Of a stretch of DNA of 64,000 bases, positions 36,268 to 43,423 are shown in pieces. The notes below the pieces were generated by a model. The model did not search any database. It saw nothing but the letters and a program-made list of their open reading frames with translations, and had not been told where the DNA came from. The translations under genes were made by a program, and so were the position numbers. Origin of the DNA: CAVVPY01 sp963750295 (GTDB lineage: Bacteria; Actinomycetota; Actinomycetes; Mycobacteriales; Jatrophihabitantaceae); contig CAVVPY010000001.1 of the NCBI GenBank assembly GCA_963750295.1, positions 310,001 through 374,000 on the forward strand, read 5' to 3'. Position 1 is the stretch's first letter. Each line of letters starts with the position of its first letter.

Positions 36268-37260
36268 GTGGTGAACAGCGTGCGTCCGGACCACGAGGAG
36301 GACGTGCTCACCGCGCGCCGCACCGCCGCGCAGTTCGGTGGCGGTGAACCGACCATGCCCTCGATGGTCCGCGAGTTCGTCCGCAAGTACGGCTGGCGGG
36401 CCTACGCGCTACCCATCCTCGTCGTCGTCACCATTGCCGCGTTGATGACCGCGCGCAGTTCGCCGGCAGCACGCACGACTGCCGGCACCGGCGGGAGTCC
36501 GGCGGCAGGTGCGTCGGCACCGCCGCTGGCTGACGCCAACATCGCGCTGAAGTCCGATCAGCCGGGGACCGGTGCCGCGAACGACGTGCTCGCCCTGGGT
36601 GCGCTGCCGTCCGGTCCGCCGGTGACGATGACCGGCACCGGCACGTTCCGGGTGCTGAAGGGAACCAGCTCGGTCGTCGGCAGCGGCACCGTCCACCGCT
36701 ACGACATCGAGGTGGAGAACGGGGTCACCGGCGTCGACACGGCGCAGTTCGCTGCGATGGTGCAGAGCGTCCTGTCCGACAAGCGCAGCTGGTCGGGGCA
36801 CGGCGTCGCGGTGCAGCGGGTGTCGTCCGGGCCGATCGATTTCCACGTCAGCCTGACCTCGCGCATGACGGTGCGTGACTACTGCGGTTACACCATCCAC
36901 GTCGAGACGTCCTGTTACGCCACGGCCTACACCATGCCCGGACTGGACGCGAACCGCGTGGTGATCAACGTGGCCCGCTGGATGCGGGGTGCCGCGCCCT
37001 ACGTCGGTGACCTCGCCGCGTACCGGACCTACATGATCAACCACGAGGACGGTCATGCGCTCGGGCATCAGCACGCGCACGACTGCCTGGCCGGCGGCCT
37101 GGCGCCGGTGATGATGCAACAGACCATCGGCCTGAAGTCGGCGTCGACGGGCAAGCAGTGCCAGGCGAACCCCTGGCCGTATCCGCCGGGCGCCACGGAT
37201 GCCCCGGGGGTCGAGGGTCCGGACAACCCACAGAACAACGAGTACAACCTGCAGGACTGA
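36268..37260 (+). CDS. DUF3152 membrane-anchored metzincin-like protein
   Basis: The 330-residue protein has one membrane segment (about residues 47-63; ALPILVVVTIAAL) and an extracytoplasmic DUF3152 domain. Its HEDGHALGHQH at 259-269 matches the metzincin zinc-binding pattern HExxHxxGxxH, so a metalloprotease role is plausible. An N-terminal cytoplasmic stretch of about 45 residues precedes the membrane segment. The M. tuberculosis counterpart Rv3207c lies next to the moeZ homologue, as here. A double GTG at the start is preceded by GGGGATGAG. Confidence 0.85.
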   Translation: MVNSVRPDHEEDVLTARRTAAQFGGGEPTMPSMVREFVRKYGWRAYALPILVVVTIAALMTARSSPAARTTAGTGGSPAAGASAPPLADANIALKSDQPGTGAANDVLALGALPSGPPVTMTGTGTFRVLKGTSSVVGSGTVHRYDIEVENGVTGVDTAQFAAMVQSVLSDKRSWSGHGVAVQRVSSGPIDFHVSLTSRMTVRDYCGYTIHVETSCYATAYTMPGLDANRVVINVARWMRGAAPYVGDLAAYRTYMINHEDGHALGHQHAHDCLAGGLAPVMMQQTIGLKSASTGKQCQANPWPYPPGATDAPGVEGPDNPQNNEYNLQD

Positions 37261-37353
37261 CCGCTCCCGGGCGTGAGGGACACTGGGAATGGCCCGGCGG
37301 GATTGTCCGTTGGACCTGCTGTACTCCCGTAACCTGCCCGGAGGTCTGTTGCC

Positions 37354-38514
37354 GTGACGTTCCCGCCGCTCGTCGAGCCCGCCGAGTCGTTGACCATCGA
37401 AGAGGTCCGGCGGTACAGCCGGCATTTGATCATCCCGGACGTCGCGATGGCCGGGCAGAAGCGGCTCAAGAACGCCAAGGTGCTCTGCGTCGGCGCGGGC
37501 GGTCTCGGCTCACCCGCCCTGATGTACCTGGCCGCCGCCGGTGTCGGGACGCTCGGCATCGTCGAGTTCGACACGGTGGACGAGTCGAACCTGCAACGGC
37601 AGATCATCCACGGCCAGAGCGACATCGGCCGCTCGAAGGCCGAGTCGGCGCGCGACAGCGTCCGTGAGATCAACCCGCTGATCACCGTCAACGTCCACGA
37701 GACCCGACTGGACAACGACAACGTCCTCGACATCTTCAGCGGCTACGACCTGATCGTCGACGGCACCGACAACTTCGCCACGCGCTACCTCGTCAACGAC
37801 GCATGCGTGCTGCTGAACAAGCCCTACGTGTGGGGCTCGATCTACCGCTTCGACGGGCAGGTCTCGGTCTTCTGGAACGAGTACGGACCCAACTACCGCG
37901 ACCTGTACCCCGACCCGCCGCCGCCCGGGATGGTGCCCTCGTGCGCCGAGGGTGGCGTGCTCGGCGTGCTCTGCGCGTCGATCGGGTCGGTGATGGTGAA
38001 CGAGGCGATCAAGCTGATCACCGGCATCGGTGAGCCGCTCGTGGGTCGGTTGCTCGTGCTGGACGCGCTGGACATGACGTGGCGCGAGATCAAGGTGCGC
38101 AAGGACCCGAACACGGTCGCGATCACCGAACTGATCGACTACGAGTCGTTCTGCGGCGTGGTGTCGGAAGAGGCGCAGCAGGCTGCAGCGGGGTCGACGA
38201 TCACTGCATCCGAACTGAAGGACCTCATCGACTCGGACAAGCCGATCTATCTGGTGGACGTCCGTGAGCCGGCCGAGTGGGAGATCGTGCGCATCCCGGG
38301 CGCGACGCTGGTGCCGAAGGACGAGATCCTGCGCGGCGACGCGCTCGCCTCGATGCCGCAGGACAAGCAGATCGTCATGTACTGCAAGACCGGGGTGCGC
38401 TCGGCCGAGACGCTGGCGGCCGTGAAGGGCGCCGGGTTCCGGGACGCGGTCCACGTCCAGGGTGGTGTCACTGCCTGGGTCAACCAGGTCGATCCGTCGT
38501 TGCCGTCGTACTGA
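37354..38514 (+). CDS. moeZ: Adenylyltransferase/sulfurtransferase MoeZ
   Basis: The 386-residue protein fuses a ThiF/MoeB-like adenylation domain (GAGGLGSPALMYLAAAGVG nucleotide loop, NLQRQIIH, VDGTDNF) to a C-terminal rhodanese domain (about 290-386). The rhodanese active-site cysteine lies in MYCKTGVRSA. It activates C-terminal Gly-Gly sulfur carrier proteins and transfers sulfur to them, for example MoaD- or CysO-type. The GTG start has GGAGG upstream. A candidate MoaD/ThiS-like partner occurs at 43133-43423. Confidence 0.95.
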   Translation: MTFPPLVEPAESLTIEEVRRYSRHLIIPDVAMAGQKRLKNAKVLCVGAGGLGSPALMYLAAAGVGTLGIVEFDTVDESNLQRQIIHGQSDIGRSKAESARDSVREINPLITVNVHETRLDNDNVLDIFSGYDLIVDGTDNFATRYLVNDACVLLNKPYVWGSIYRFDGQVSVFWNEYGPNYRDLYPDPPPPGMVPSCAEGGVLGVLCASIGSVMVNEAIKLITGIGEPLVGRLLVLDALDMTWREIKVRKDPNTVAITELIDYESFCGVVSEEAQQAAAGSTITASELKDLIDSDKPIYLVDVREPAEWEIVRIPGATLVPKDEILRGDALASMPQDKQIVMYCKTGVRSAETLAAVKGAGFRDAVHVQGGVTAWVNQVDPSLPSY

Positions 38515-38522
38515 TTCCTGAG

Positions 38523-38545
38523 CGAGTTCGGGCTTTCGGAACTCG
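38523..38545 (+). terminator. Candidate hairpin after moeZ
   Basis: CGAGTTC and GAACTCG form a perfect 7-bp stem with a 9-nt loop, 8 bp after the moeZ stop. No T-tract follows, as is common in actinobacteria. Confidence 0.4.
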
Positions 38546-38596
38546 AACTGCCTGGGCTCGCCGGTTGCGGGCAATCGATCTTCTCGAGTGTCGGCC

Positions 38597-38684
38597 GGTG
38601 TGTCATAACACCACGCAACACGGCAACAGCGACGACGTCCACGCCCCCCGGATGCAGCAGCGGGTTCGGGTCTTCGGCGCGTAG
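38597..38684 (+). repeat. C-terminal tail remnant 1 of the Ig-like repeat protein family
   Basis: The unit starts with GGTGTGTCATAACACC (a 5-bp inverted repeat) and ends with a short in-frame tail reading HAPRMQQRVRVFGA plus stop TAG at 38682. This resembles the tails at 39768-39815 and 41523-41567. No complete gene precedes it, so it is a fragment. A hairpin follows. Confidence 0.65.
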
Positions 38685-38704
38685 CGACCGCGCTTGAGGT
38701 TCGT

Positions 38705-38740
38705 CGAGCCGCGGCCGGCAGTCCCGCCGGCCGGGGCTCG
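38705..38740 (+). terminator. Hairpin after tail remnant 1
   Basis: A 15-bp stem (14 pairs, one G-G mismatch) with the loop AGTCCC. The outer arm CGAGCC/GGGCTCG is shared in type with the hairpins at 39838 and 41428, each of which follows a related tail. Confidence 0.65.
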
Positions 38741-38753
38741 ACTCCGTACGAGT

Positions 38754-38781
38754 TTGCGTTCTGCACGATTGTTCCTAGGTT
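38754..38781 (+). promoter_or_regulatory. Sigma70-like promoter of the pseudogene
   Basis: TTGCGT (-35) and TAGGTT (-10) lie 16 nt apart, about 70 nt before the ATG at 38850. The same pair type (TTGCCG, 17 nt, TAGGTT) stands before the intact paralogue. Confidence 0.5.
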
Positions 38782-38849
38782 CGACACATCCTTCCGCCTC
38801 GTTCGGCGACCCGCCTCTGGCGAGATGAGGGCCATGGAGGGATACACGG

Positions 38850-39815
38850 ATGCGTCTTGGTCGACGTGCGGCGTCGGTTGTGCTGGCGGGCGCCATGGTA
38901 GGTGCCGGGTTGGTTGCGGCAGGAGCTCCTGCCCTCCGCGGTGGGCGACGTGTGCGAAGTGGCCGGTAACCTCGTGCACAACTGCGGATTCGAGACTGGC
39001 GACACGTCGTCGTGGACGCTTGCCGGCGCCGCCGGAGCGTGGGTTCCGGGGTTCTCTGGCTCCTATTCCATGCAATTCGGCAGCTTGGTACCCGATGACT
39101 CGCTGCTCTCACAGGTCATCGCCGGGACGGTGCCGGACACCACCTACCAGCTCAGCTTTGTGCTCGCCAACATGGCTTCGGGTGGCAGCAATCATTTCGG
39201 CTACACGCTCGACGGCATTGCCGGTGGCTCGCGGACCTACACCGTGCAGCAGGACACCAGCTCGAGTCGTATCACCTGTACACGCGGCAGTTCACGACCG
39301 CCGCATCCGGCAGCCCGACGATTACGTTCGCCGGCAGGAACCACTGCTACTACTTCGACCTCGACGATGTGGCAGTCGTGGTCGCCCCGCCGCCCCAGAC
39401 GGTGACGTTCACCTCGTCCCCGCCCCCGAACGCCGTGGCCATACTGTGGTCGTTTCCGTATACGCACTACTACGTGGCGACCACGGTCGGTGGCGCGTCA
39501 GGTAACCCCGTGTCCATCTCCAGAGCCTCATCGTCGGCGGACGTGTGCGACGTCCACGAGGAGGGCAAGGTGTACTTCTTCGCGATCGGCTTGTGCCGGA
39601 TCAACGCCGACCAGGCGGGCAACGCGGACTATGCGCCGGCCCGGGCTAGGCAGGTGGTGCGGTGCGCTATGCGCAGTCGATCGACACCTCGACCGCCCCG
39701 TCACACGCGATCGTCGATGACTACTACGCCGTCGCCGCGACCGGTGGTGACTCGGGCAACCTAGGTCTACGCGCCGCGCGTCCAGCAGCGGGTCCGGGTC
39801 TACGCCGGCCCGTAG
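38850..39815 (+). pseudogene. Frameshifted paralogue of the secreted Ig-like repeat protein
   Basis: ATG 38850 starts a good signal peptide (MRLGRRAASVVLAGAM...) in one frame. The mature part (NLVHNCGFETGDTSSWTL) continues in the next frame from about 38940. The text then returns to the first frame near 39250 (FTTAASGSPTITFAGRN). A G missing near 39661 shifts it again (VRYAQSIDTSTAPSHAIVDDYY), after which a deletion joins it to the tail YAPRVQQRVRVYAGP and TAG at 39813. Alignment by eye to 40063-41400 shows the same domain order with about one and a half of the three Ig-like repeats. It is decayed. Confidence 0.8.
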
Positions 39816-39837
39816 CGCGTCCCCTCGGTAGCGGTCG

Positions 39838-39874
39838 TTGAGCCCGGCCCGGCTGTCCCGCGGACCGGGCTCAA
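39838..39874 (+). terminator. Hairpin after the pseudogene
   Basis: A stem of 13 pairs with one mismatch, starting TTGAGCCCGG and closing with CCGGGCTCAA, with a 9-nt loop. It follows the pseudogene stop by 22 bp and resembles the hairpins at 38705 and 41428. Confidence 0.65.
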
Positions 39875-39957
39875 CACGTAGCCGATGCGCCTGATCAGGT
39901 GAGTTGCCCGCGGCGTAGCGACTTGTGCACGTATCGCACCGATTCGGTTCCGCCAAT

Positions 39958-39986
39958 TTGCCGTTTCCTGACACGCCTTTTAGGTT
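39958..39986 (+). promoter_or_regulatory. Sigma70-like promoter of the Ig-like repeat gene
   Basis: TTGCCG and TAGGTT are spaced 17 nt apart and lie about 75 nt before ATG 40063. An AGGGAGGAAGGG Shine-Dalgarno region precedes the ATG. Confidence 0.55.
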
Positions 39987-40062
39987 CCCAGTCAACCTTC
40001 TCGCGGGGCGGGGTCAACACGTCATATCCGTGGGAGCGACAAGAGGGAGGAAGGGTCGGAGA

Positions 40063-41400
40063 ATGGGTGCGATCAAGAACTCATTGGCCGCGGTTGCGGC
40101 GGCCGCGGCCGTCACGGTGGGACTCGTCGCCACCAGCACGCCGGCGTCAGCGGTAGCTCTCGATGATTGCGGCACGCCTGCCAATGTGGTCGTCAACTGC
40201 GGATTCGAGACCGGCGACTCGTCATCCTGGACGCTTACCGGCAACGTGGCCGCTACGGGCGTCCAAGCCGAGGGTCGGGCCTCGGGCTACAGCTTCGCGT
40301 TTGGCTCCGAGGGAAGCGACGCCTTCCTTTCCCAGGTCATCACCGGCACCTCGCCCGACACGACCTACGACTTCAGCTTCTGGCTCCGCAACTACCTTCC
40401 GTGCGGCGATCACTTCGCGGTAACAGTCAGCGGAATTGCCGGTGGTTCCGAGACCTTCGCGGAGATGTCCAACGCGGCAGCCTTCGATTGGACGCAGTTC
40501 ACCTATCAGTTCACTACGGCTTCGTCAGGCAGCCCGACCGTGACCTTCGCCGGCAGGAACGCGTGCTTCTTCTACTACCTCGATGATGTCTCGGTGGTGT
40601 CTGCGTCGCCGGTGCTGACGCCGCAGGCGATCACGTTCACGTCGGTGCCGCCGGACGATGCGGTGCCGGGTGATTCGTACACGGTGACGGCGACCGGTGG
40701 TGGTTCGGGCAATCCCGTGGTGTTCGCTGCCGACGCGTCGTCGGTCGGCTGCACGGTGGCGGCCGATGGGTCGGTGTCGTTCACGGCTGTGGGTGTGTGT
40801 GTGATCGATGCCGATCAGGCTGGGGACGATTCCTATGAGCCAGCGCCGCAGGTGCAGCAGAACGTGACGGTGCGTAACGCGCAGACGGTGACGTTCACCT
40901 CGAGTGTGCCCATGAACGCGGTGCCGGGTGGCAGCTACAGCGCGACGGCGAGCGCGTCTGGTGGTGGGCCGGTGGTGTTCTCCGCTGCGTCGGTGTCGGC
41001 GTCGGTGTGCACGGTCGCCGGTGACGGGTCGGTGTCCTTCGACGCGGCGGGGCTGTGCCGGATCAATGCTGATCAGGCCGGGGATGCGGACTACGCGCCG
41101 GCCCGGGCTCGGCAGGTGATGCGGGTGCGCACTGCTCAGGCGATCTCGATCACCTCGACGCCGCCGGCGCACGCGATCGTCGGTGACGACTACATGGTGA
41201 CGGCGTCCGGCGGCGGGTCCGGCAACCCGGTGGTGTTCTCGGCGGCGTCGGTGTCGGCGTCGGTGTGCACGGTGGCCAGCGACGGGGCGGTGTCGGTCAC
41301 CGGCGTGGGCCGGTGCGTCATCAATGCCACCCAGGCTGGGAACACCAGCTACGCACCGGCGCTGCGGGTGCAACAGCGGTTCCGCACCTACCGCGCATAG
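40063..41400 (+). CDS. Secreted Ig-like repeat protein with N-terminal carbohydrate-binding-like domain
   Basis: The 445-residue protein has a signal peptide (about 1-29; cleavage after TPASA). A jelly-roll-like domain follows (NCGFETGDSSSWTLTGN through TFAGRN, about 40-180). Three Ig-like repeats of about 80 residues come next. Each starts with a QxITFTS-type strand, has two cysteines (one in GCTVAxDG or VCTV) and ends IxADQAGDxxYxPA. The last ends VQQRFRTYRA. Such proteins are adhesins or wall-associated factors, though no sortase motif or membrane anchor is present. A frameshifted paralogue lies upstream. Confidence 0.8.
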   Translation: MGAIKNSLAAVAAAAAVTVGLVATSTPASAVALDDCGTPANVVVNCGFETGDSSSWTLTGNVAATGVQAEGRASGYSFAFGSEGSDAFLSQVITGTSPDTTYDFSFWLRNYLPCGDHFAVTVSGIAGGSETFAEMSNAAAFDWTQFTYQFTTASSGSPTVTFAGRNACFFYYLDDVSVVSASPVLTPQAITFTSVPPDDAVPGDSYTVTATGGGSGNPVVFAADASSVGCTVAADGSVSFTAVGVCVIDADQAGDDSYEPAPQVQQNVTVRNAQTVTFTSSVPMNAVPGGSYSATASASGGGPVVFSAASVSASVCTVAGDGSVSFDAAGLCRINADQAGDADYAPARARQVMRVRTAQAISITSTPPAHAIVGDDYMVTASGGGSGNPVVFSAASVSASVCTVASDGAVSVTGVGRCVINATQAGNTSYAPALRVQQRFRTYRA

Positions 41401-41427
41401 CGACTGCGGAACTGCGGGTGAGATTGG

Positions 41428-41458
41428 TGAGCCCCGGCTCGGTGAGAGCCGGGGCTCA
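41428..41458 (+). terminator. Perfect 13-bp hairpin after the Ig-like repeat gene
   Basis: TGAGCCCCGGCTC pairs perfectly with GAGCCGGGGCTCA around the loop GGTGA, 27 bp after the stop. It is the third of three similar hairpins in 2.8 kb. Confidence 0.75.
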
Positions 41459-41479
41459 ACGCCGCCGCGAGTGAGCGGT

Positions 41480-41567
41480 CGGTGTCATAACGCCACCCCA
41501 GGCCGCCAGCCCGACCTACGTCTACGTGCCACGCGTCCAGCAGCGAGTCCGGGTCTACGCCGGCCCG
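41480..41567 (+). repeat. C-terminal tail remnant 3, overlapping a methyltransferase gene end
   Basis: It begins CGGTGTCATAACGCC, much like remnant 1 at 38597. It ends with a 45-nt tail at 41523-41567 that matches 39768-39812 at 42 of 45 positions and would read YVPRVQQRVRVYAGP. The last 13 bp of the opposite methyltransferase gene, including its stop, lie in this copy. No full gene goes with it. Confidence 0.75.
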
Positions 41568-42271
41568 CAGGAACGCGCCAGCCGGCCGACGTAGCGGATG
41601 CCACCCGCGCTGATCCGCCCGGCGTCGATGGCCAGTTGCTCCGTCACCGGGCTCACCCGGTCGAGGTCGGCGGAGTAGTACGGAGTGTCGACGAGCAGCA
41701 CCGTGTCGAACCGTGCCTGCAGGGCTTGGGCGATCTCGTCGCCGGTGTGCAGACGCTCGCGCTGTGCCCAGGCGTGGAAGTACGCCTCCCACGGCTGGCC
41801 CGATGCCACCCAGTCGTCCCGATGCCGGGTCAGCCAGCCGACGTGGTCGTGGTCGTGACCGGCATCGGTGTGCGTATCGGTGAGCCGCTCGAAGCACCAA
41901 CGCGCGGTCGCCTCGTCGAAGCGCTCGTGGGCCCACTCAACGACCACCAGTTCCCCGTCGGGGACGAGTGCTGCGGCAATTCGGTCGACCACGTCGGCCA
42001 GGTCCGCAACGTGGTGCAGCGACGTGCTTGCGACGACGGCGTCCACCGAAGCGGCCAACTCGTGCCGCTCGAACTCGATCCGCGAGTACTCGGAACCCTC
42101 GGGAGCCGCCGGGTCGATCCCGACGGCGTCGTACCCGGCCGAGCGCAATGCCGGGACGAAACCACCCTGCGGGCCACAACCGAGCTCGACCACCGCGGCC
42201 GGTGCCGGTGGCAACTGCTCGTGCACGAATTGCCAGGTTGTGGCGAGCCAGCCCCCGTCGGCTGAGGTCAC
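41555..42271 (-). CDS. Class I SAM-dependent methyltransferase
   Basis: The 238-residue enzyme has the SAM loop VVELGCGPQGGFVPAL (motif I), VGIDPAAP (motif II acid) and ASTSLHHVADLADVVDRI as found in small-molecule methyltransferases. The substrate is unknown. GTG 42271 has GAGAGGGGG upstream. The last codons (GPA and TAG) come from the antisense of a repeat remnant, so the C-terminus may have been altered by that sequence. It is divergent from the DsbA-like gene. Confidence 0.82.
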   Translation of the reverse strand: MTSADGGWLATTWQFVHEQLPPAPAAVVELGCGPQGGFVPALRSAGYDAVGIDPAAPEGSEYSRIEFERHELAASVDAVVASTSLHHVADLADVVDRIAAALVPDGELVVVEWAHERFDEATARWCFERLTDTHTDAGHDHDHVGWLTRHRDDWVASGQPWEAYFHAWAQRERLHTGDEIAQALQARFDTVLLVDTPYYSADLDRVSPVTEQLAIDAGRISAGGIRYVGRLARSCGPA

Positions 42272-42333
42272 GGCGGCCCCCTCTCATGCAGGCGTCCTGG
42301 AATGAAACTCACGAGTGCGACGGTTCTGCCCAC

Positions 42334-43086
42334 ATGGTGAGCCCTGGATCTGACGAGGTAGCTGGTCCGAGGTCCGCGACACGCGACCAGGTGAACTTCT
42401 ACTTCGATCCGGTCTGCCCGTTCGCGTGGCTCACCAGCAAGTGGGTCCGCCGCGTGGCCGACCTGCGCGGGTTCACCGTCGACTGGCGGTTCATCTCACT
42501 GTGGATGGTCAACTCGGCCGTCGACTACGACGCCCGGTTCCCAGCCGGGTACGCAACCGGTCACGTGACCGGCCTCAAACTGCTTCGGGTCGCCGCCGCC
42601 GCGCGAACCCAGCACGGAAACGATGCGGTGGCCCGGCTCTACGAGGCGTACGGCACCAACATCTTCGATCGGCCGGCCGGCGCGGCCGGCGACGATCTGC
42701 GCGGGACCCCAGCCTTCGTCGAACCCGTCCTCGCCGACGCCGGGCTGCCGAGGAGTCTCGCCGCAGCGCTGGACGACGACTCCTACGATGAGCAGATCCG
42801 AGCCGACACCGACGAAGCGCTCGGCCTGACCGGACGAGACGTCGGTACGCCGATCATTCACTTCGACCCGCCGACGGGAGTCGCGTTCTTCGGCCCGGTC
42901 ATCAGTCGGGTGCCGTCCGACGAGGACGCGCTTCGACTGTGGGACCACGTGGTCGGGCTGGCGCGATTCCCGGGGTTCAGCGAGCTGAAGCGCAGCTTGC
43001 GCGAGCGCCCGCAATTCGTGACCGCGGGCGATCAGGTCGGCCCGGAAGAGGACTGGCACAGGGGCAGCCGACGACCGCATCGGTAG
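42334..43086 (+). CDS. DsbA-family protein, mycothiol-dependent nitroreductase-like
   Basis: The 250-residue protein has a thioredoxin fold opening with VNFYFDPVCPFAWLTSKWV. This matches the Rv2466c-type nitroreductase family (DPxCPWAW), with the active site Cys-Pro-Phe-Ala instead of CPWC. There is therefore one redox cysteine and no resolving one. The cis-Pro segment GTPIIHF is present. Mycothiol would serve as the second thiol. This is consistent with an actinobacterial host. No neighbour gives its substrate. Confidence 0.82.
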   Translation: MVSPGSDEVAGPRSATRDQVNFYFDPVCPFAWLTSKWVRRVADLRGFTVDWRFISLWMVNSAVDYDARFPAGYATGHVTGLKLLRVAAAARTQHGNDAVARLYEAYGTNIFDRPAGAAGDDLRGTPAFVEPVLADAGLPRSLAAALDDDSYDEQIRADTDEALGLTGRDVGTPIIHFDPPTGVAFFGPVISRVPSDEDALRLWDHVVGLARFPGFSELKRSLRERPQFVTAGDQVGPEEDWHRGSRRPHR

Positions 43087-43132
43087 TCGACCGGCCGCGG
43101 GGATCAGTTCGGCTGCGGCCTGCCTTAGCTGG

Positions 43133-43423
43133 TCAGCCGCCCGCCATCGCGCCGATGACGAGCAGCGGCTCCTTGCCCGACGCGACCGGCTCAGGCAGCG
43201 GCGCGTCCGGCGATTCGTGGGACAGGTCCTGCTCGCAGGCGTAGAAGCGGACGAAGGCCCGGCGCAGGCCGGTGGCCGGATCGCGGATGGTGCCGCGCAG
43301 CATCGGGTACTGCAGTTCGAGCGCGTCGATGACGGCGCGCTGGGTCGGATCGGCTGCCACGACCAACTCGCGCTCGCAGTGGGCCAGCTGGCGCAGGTGC
43401 GCCGGTAACCGCACCCGGATCAT
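43133..43423 (-). CDS. MoaD/ThiS-like beta-grasp protein ending in Gly-Gly
   Basis: The 96-residue protein has the beta-grasp outline (VRLPAHLRQLAHCERELVV, then RAVIDALELQYP) and ends AMAGG, giving the double-glycine tail that adenylating enzymes activate. It therefore looks like a sulfur carrier. Its ATG overlaps the BNR propeller stop as ATGA. MoeZ at 37354 is the nearest activating enzyme in the window. The target of the carried sulfur is unknown. Confidence 0.8.
   Translation of the reverse strand: MIRVRLPAHLRQLAHCERELVVAADPTQRAVIDALELQYPMLRGTIRDPATGLRRAFVRFYACEQDLSHESPDAPLPEPVASGKEPLLVIGAMAGG

Noticed and set aside
38597..41567. The three hairpins and tails as a CRISPR array
   Set aside because: Units are spaced 1-1.6 kb apart, differ in sequence and are joined to coding tails. 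No cas genes are present.
41968..42333. A longer N-terminus for the DsbA-like protein
   Set aside because: The extension is Arg/Pro-rich and lies antisense to the methyltransferase gene. The thioredoxin fold begins after 42334.
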